In this document: positions 62,832-64,000 of the stretch, piece by piece | How positions within the stretch are numbered: position 1 is the first letter of the stretch | Layout: each line of letters begins with the position of its first letter | Origin: G963667855 sp963667855 | GTDB lineage: Bacteria > Planctomycetota > Phycisphaerae > UBA1845 | DNA: 64,000 nt | Direction: 5' to 3' | Assembly: GCA_963667855.2 (NCBI GenBank) | Contig: CAXXKI010000010.1 | Location: 248,001-312,000 of the forward strand | The notes under the pieces: model-generated | What the model saw: only the letters and a program-made list of their open reading frames with translations | Told to the model about the DNA's origin: nothing | Databases searched by the model: none | Made by a program: the position numbers and the translations under genes

Positions 62832-64000
62832 ATGCAACAGACAATTCGCGTCCTACTGATTGAGAACAGCCCCACCGATGCGGAAAAGGTTTTTCGCGTG
62901 ATCGAACAGACCAACTGCAACATACTATGTTACGGAGTGGACACCATAGAACAGGCAAGATCAGCGATAATGAGTACGTCTTATGACGTAATCCTGGCCG
63001 GCACTTGCGATTCAGACGCTCTAATTGAAGAAACAATAGCTACTTTGGAAGATTGCTCTCCGTGTACTCCGGTAATATTCATTAATAATGAATGCGACAC
63101 AAACAAGCCTTCCGCTGTAGGATATTCGAGTAATACGGAGATGGTTTTCACCTGTGGAATAGACAACCTTGCAGCGGTTGTTAAGCAGGCCAGGAGCGTA
63201 AGACGTCCGGAACAAGTAATTTCTACGCGGACCAGAGCCCTATGGAACGGGCGTCGATGCTCGAATCGATTCTAACCTCGACGACGGAGTTCGCCATCGC
63301 CGCGACCGATCTTGATTTTCGGATAATCCACTACAACCCGGCCGCTGAAACTCTGTTCGGCCAGAAGGCGGAAAAACCTGGTGGGGAAAACCGTACAGGA
63401 AATCCGCGAACGGGAGAACAACCTGCCGGCCGGTTCATCCGCACGACAGATATAAAGGAATCCGATGGAGTAACCAAGTACGAAACGACCACTACCGACG
63501 CGGAAGGCGAAAACCGACTCATCCATACAACGGTAATGCCACTTCGTGATCATGACGGCAGGCATACCGGCTAATGTGCTATTCTCTAAGGATATAACCC
63601 AAGAGCGGCGGGCACGACAGCAGCGCGACCAGTTGGCCACGGCGATGGAACAGTCCGCGGAAGCAATCGCCATAACCAATTCATCCGGTATAATTCAATA
63701 TGCAAACTCCGCTTTCAACCAGATAAACGGATACGAAAAGGGAGAAGCGATCGGGGAGGTGGCATCCATCCTCAAACGTTACGACGGGGAAACTGGACTG
63801 GCCGACTCAATCTGGATAAGCTTAACGAGGATCAGCCCTGGCATGGACGCTGCACCGAGACTCGCAAGGACCGCACTCCGTTTATGGCCGACGTAACGGT
63901 TTCTCCAATCTTCGACGATTCGAATATCATAAGCAACTACGTCATAACAACACGAGATGTCACACACGAAATCGCCATTGAAGAGCAATTACTCCAATCG
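62832..64000 (+). pseudogene. Frameshifted REC-PAS-PAS sensor protein (continues beyond window)
   Basis: The gene starts at ATG 62832 with a degenerate receiver domain (RVLLIENSPTDAEKV; the usual phospho-Asp region reads DVILAGTCDSD). It then reads through PAS domains (FAIAATDLDFRIIHYNPAAE; ITNSSGIIQYANSAFNQING) that lie in different frames. Changes of frame fall near 63187, 63374 (five A residues where four would keep frame), 63441-63452, 63573 and 63810. Each is explained by a single-base gain or loss, with protein sequence well kept on both sides (such as ENLVGKTVQEIRERENN and KLNEDQPWHGRCTETRKD). Decay or sequencing error are both possible. Confidence 0.8.

Noticed and set aside
1..64000. 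tRNA or rRNA genes
   Set aside because: No cloverleaf-like segment with a GTTCGA-type T-arm and matching acceptor arms, and no rRNA-like stretch, was recognised in any intergenic gap; a covariance search would be needed to exclude them fully.

Overview
The window reads as a chromosomal segment of a planctomycete, most likely of the Phycisphaerae or a related uncultured lineage. This is an inference from gene content. Several long secreted proteins end in dockerin-like EF-hand tails of the form D-x-D-G-D-V-D-L-x-D-F. Cys-rich modules ending in CPQP alternate with bacterial pre-peptidase-like domains. An ECF sigma factor sits beside a Ser/Thr kinase that carries an anti-sigma-type zinc motif, and a membrane protein carries the CxxC...CPEC zinc ribbon common in planctomycetes. 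Codon use looks uniform at roughly 50 percent GC, except in AT-rich repeat islands.

Layout. 1-3628 is the 5' part of a very long secreted Cys-rich protein that runs off the left edge. 4260-15004 holds an AraC-type regulator, an orphan Flp pilin, a glycosyltransferase, an MFS transporter with an RmlD-like reductase, a pair of exported TldD/TldE-like proteins and a class V aminotransferase. 15408-21333 holds a secreted phosphodiester glycosidase with a dockerin tail, the decayed 3' end of another dockerin gene, the kinase/sigma pair and a small membrane protein. 21474-22787 is an intact ISL3-family insertion. 22812-25029 is an HPt / REC-histidine kinase / REC phosphorelay. 25383-43076 is rich in export: a PKD metalloprotease, a LolA-like protein, a secreted GH13 enzyme, a proline-iminopeptidase-like hydrolase, a VanZ-like protein and a 1769-residue SGNH/DUF4091-like esterase.

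43152-46996 is a repeat island. It contains REP-type hairpins of two families, a 180-bp MITE-like element with 24-bp inverted ends (two complete and two truncated copies), and an IS4-family element that landed inside one of the hairpins, leaving a 9-bp target duplication. 46997-49385 is a divergent D-amino-acid aminotransferase / alanine racemase pair that links to D-alanine and peptidoglycan supply. 49417-54538 has an octaheme cytochrome fused to HEAT and TPR repeats and a chemoreceptor.

54649-55321 has a candidate small RNA with its own promoter and terminator, then a solitary rpmH (bL34) gene with a clean terminator. 55732-61967 runs mainly rightward: a dockerin-tailed peptidylarginine-deiminase-like enzyme, a lipoprotein hydrolase, a membrane protein, and a thiL-tsaE-DUF962-GNAT cluster. 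61968-62831 is non-coding, with GC-rich hairpins and a relic of an ISL3 end. From 62832 to the right edge a REC-PAS-PAS sensor gene is broken by at least five single-base frame changes.

The genes most worth following up are the exported TldD/E pair, the PPAD-like deiminase, the MITE/REP/IS4 nesting and the candidate small RNA.
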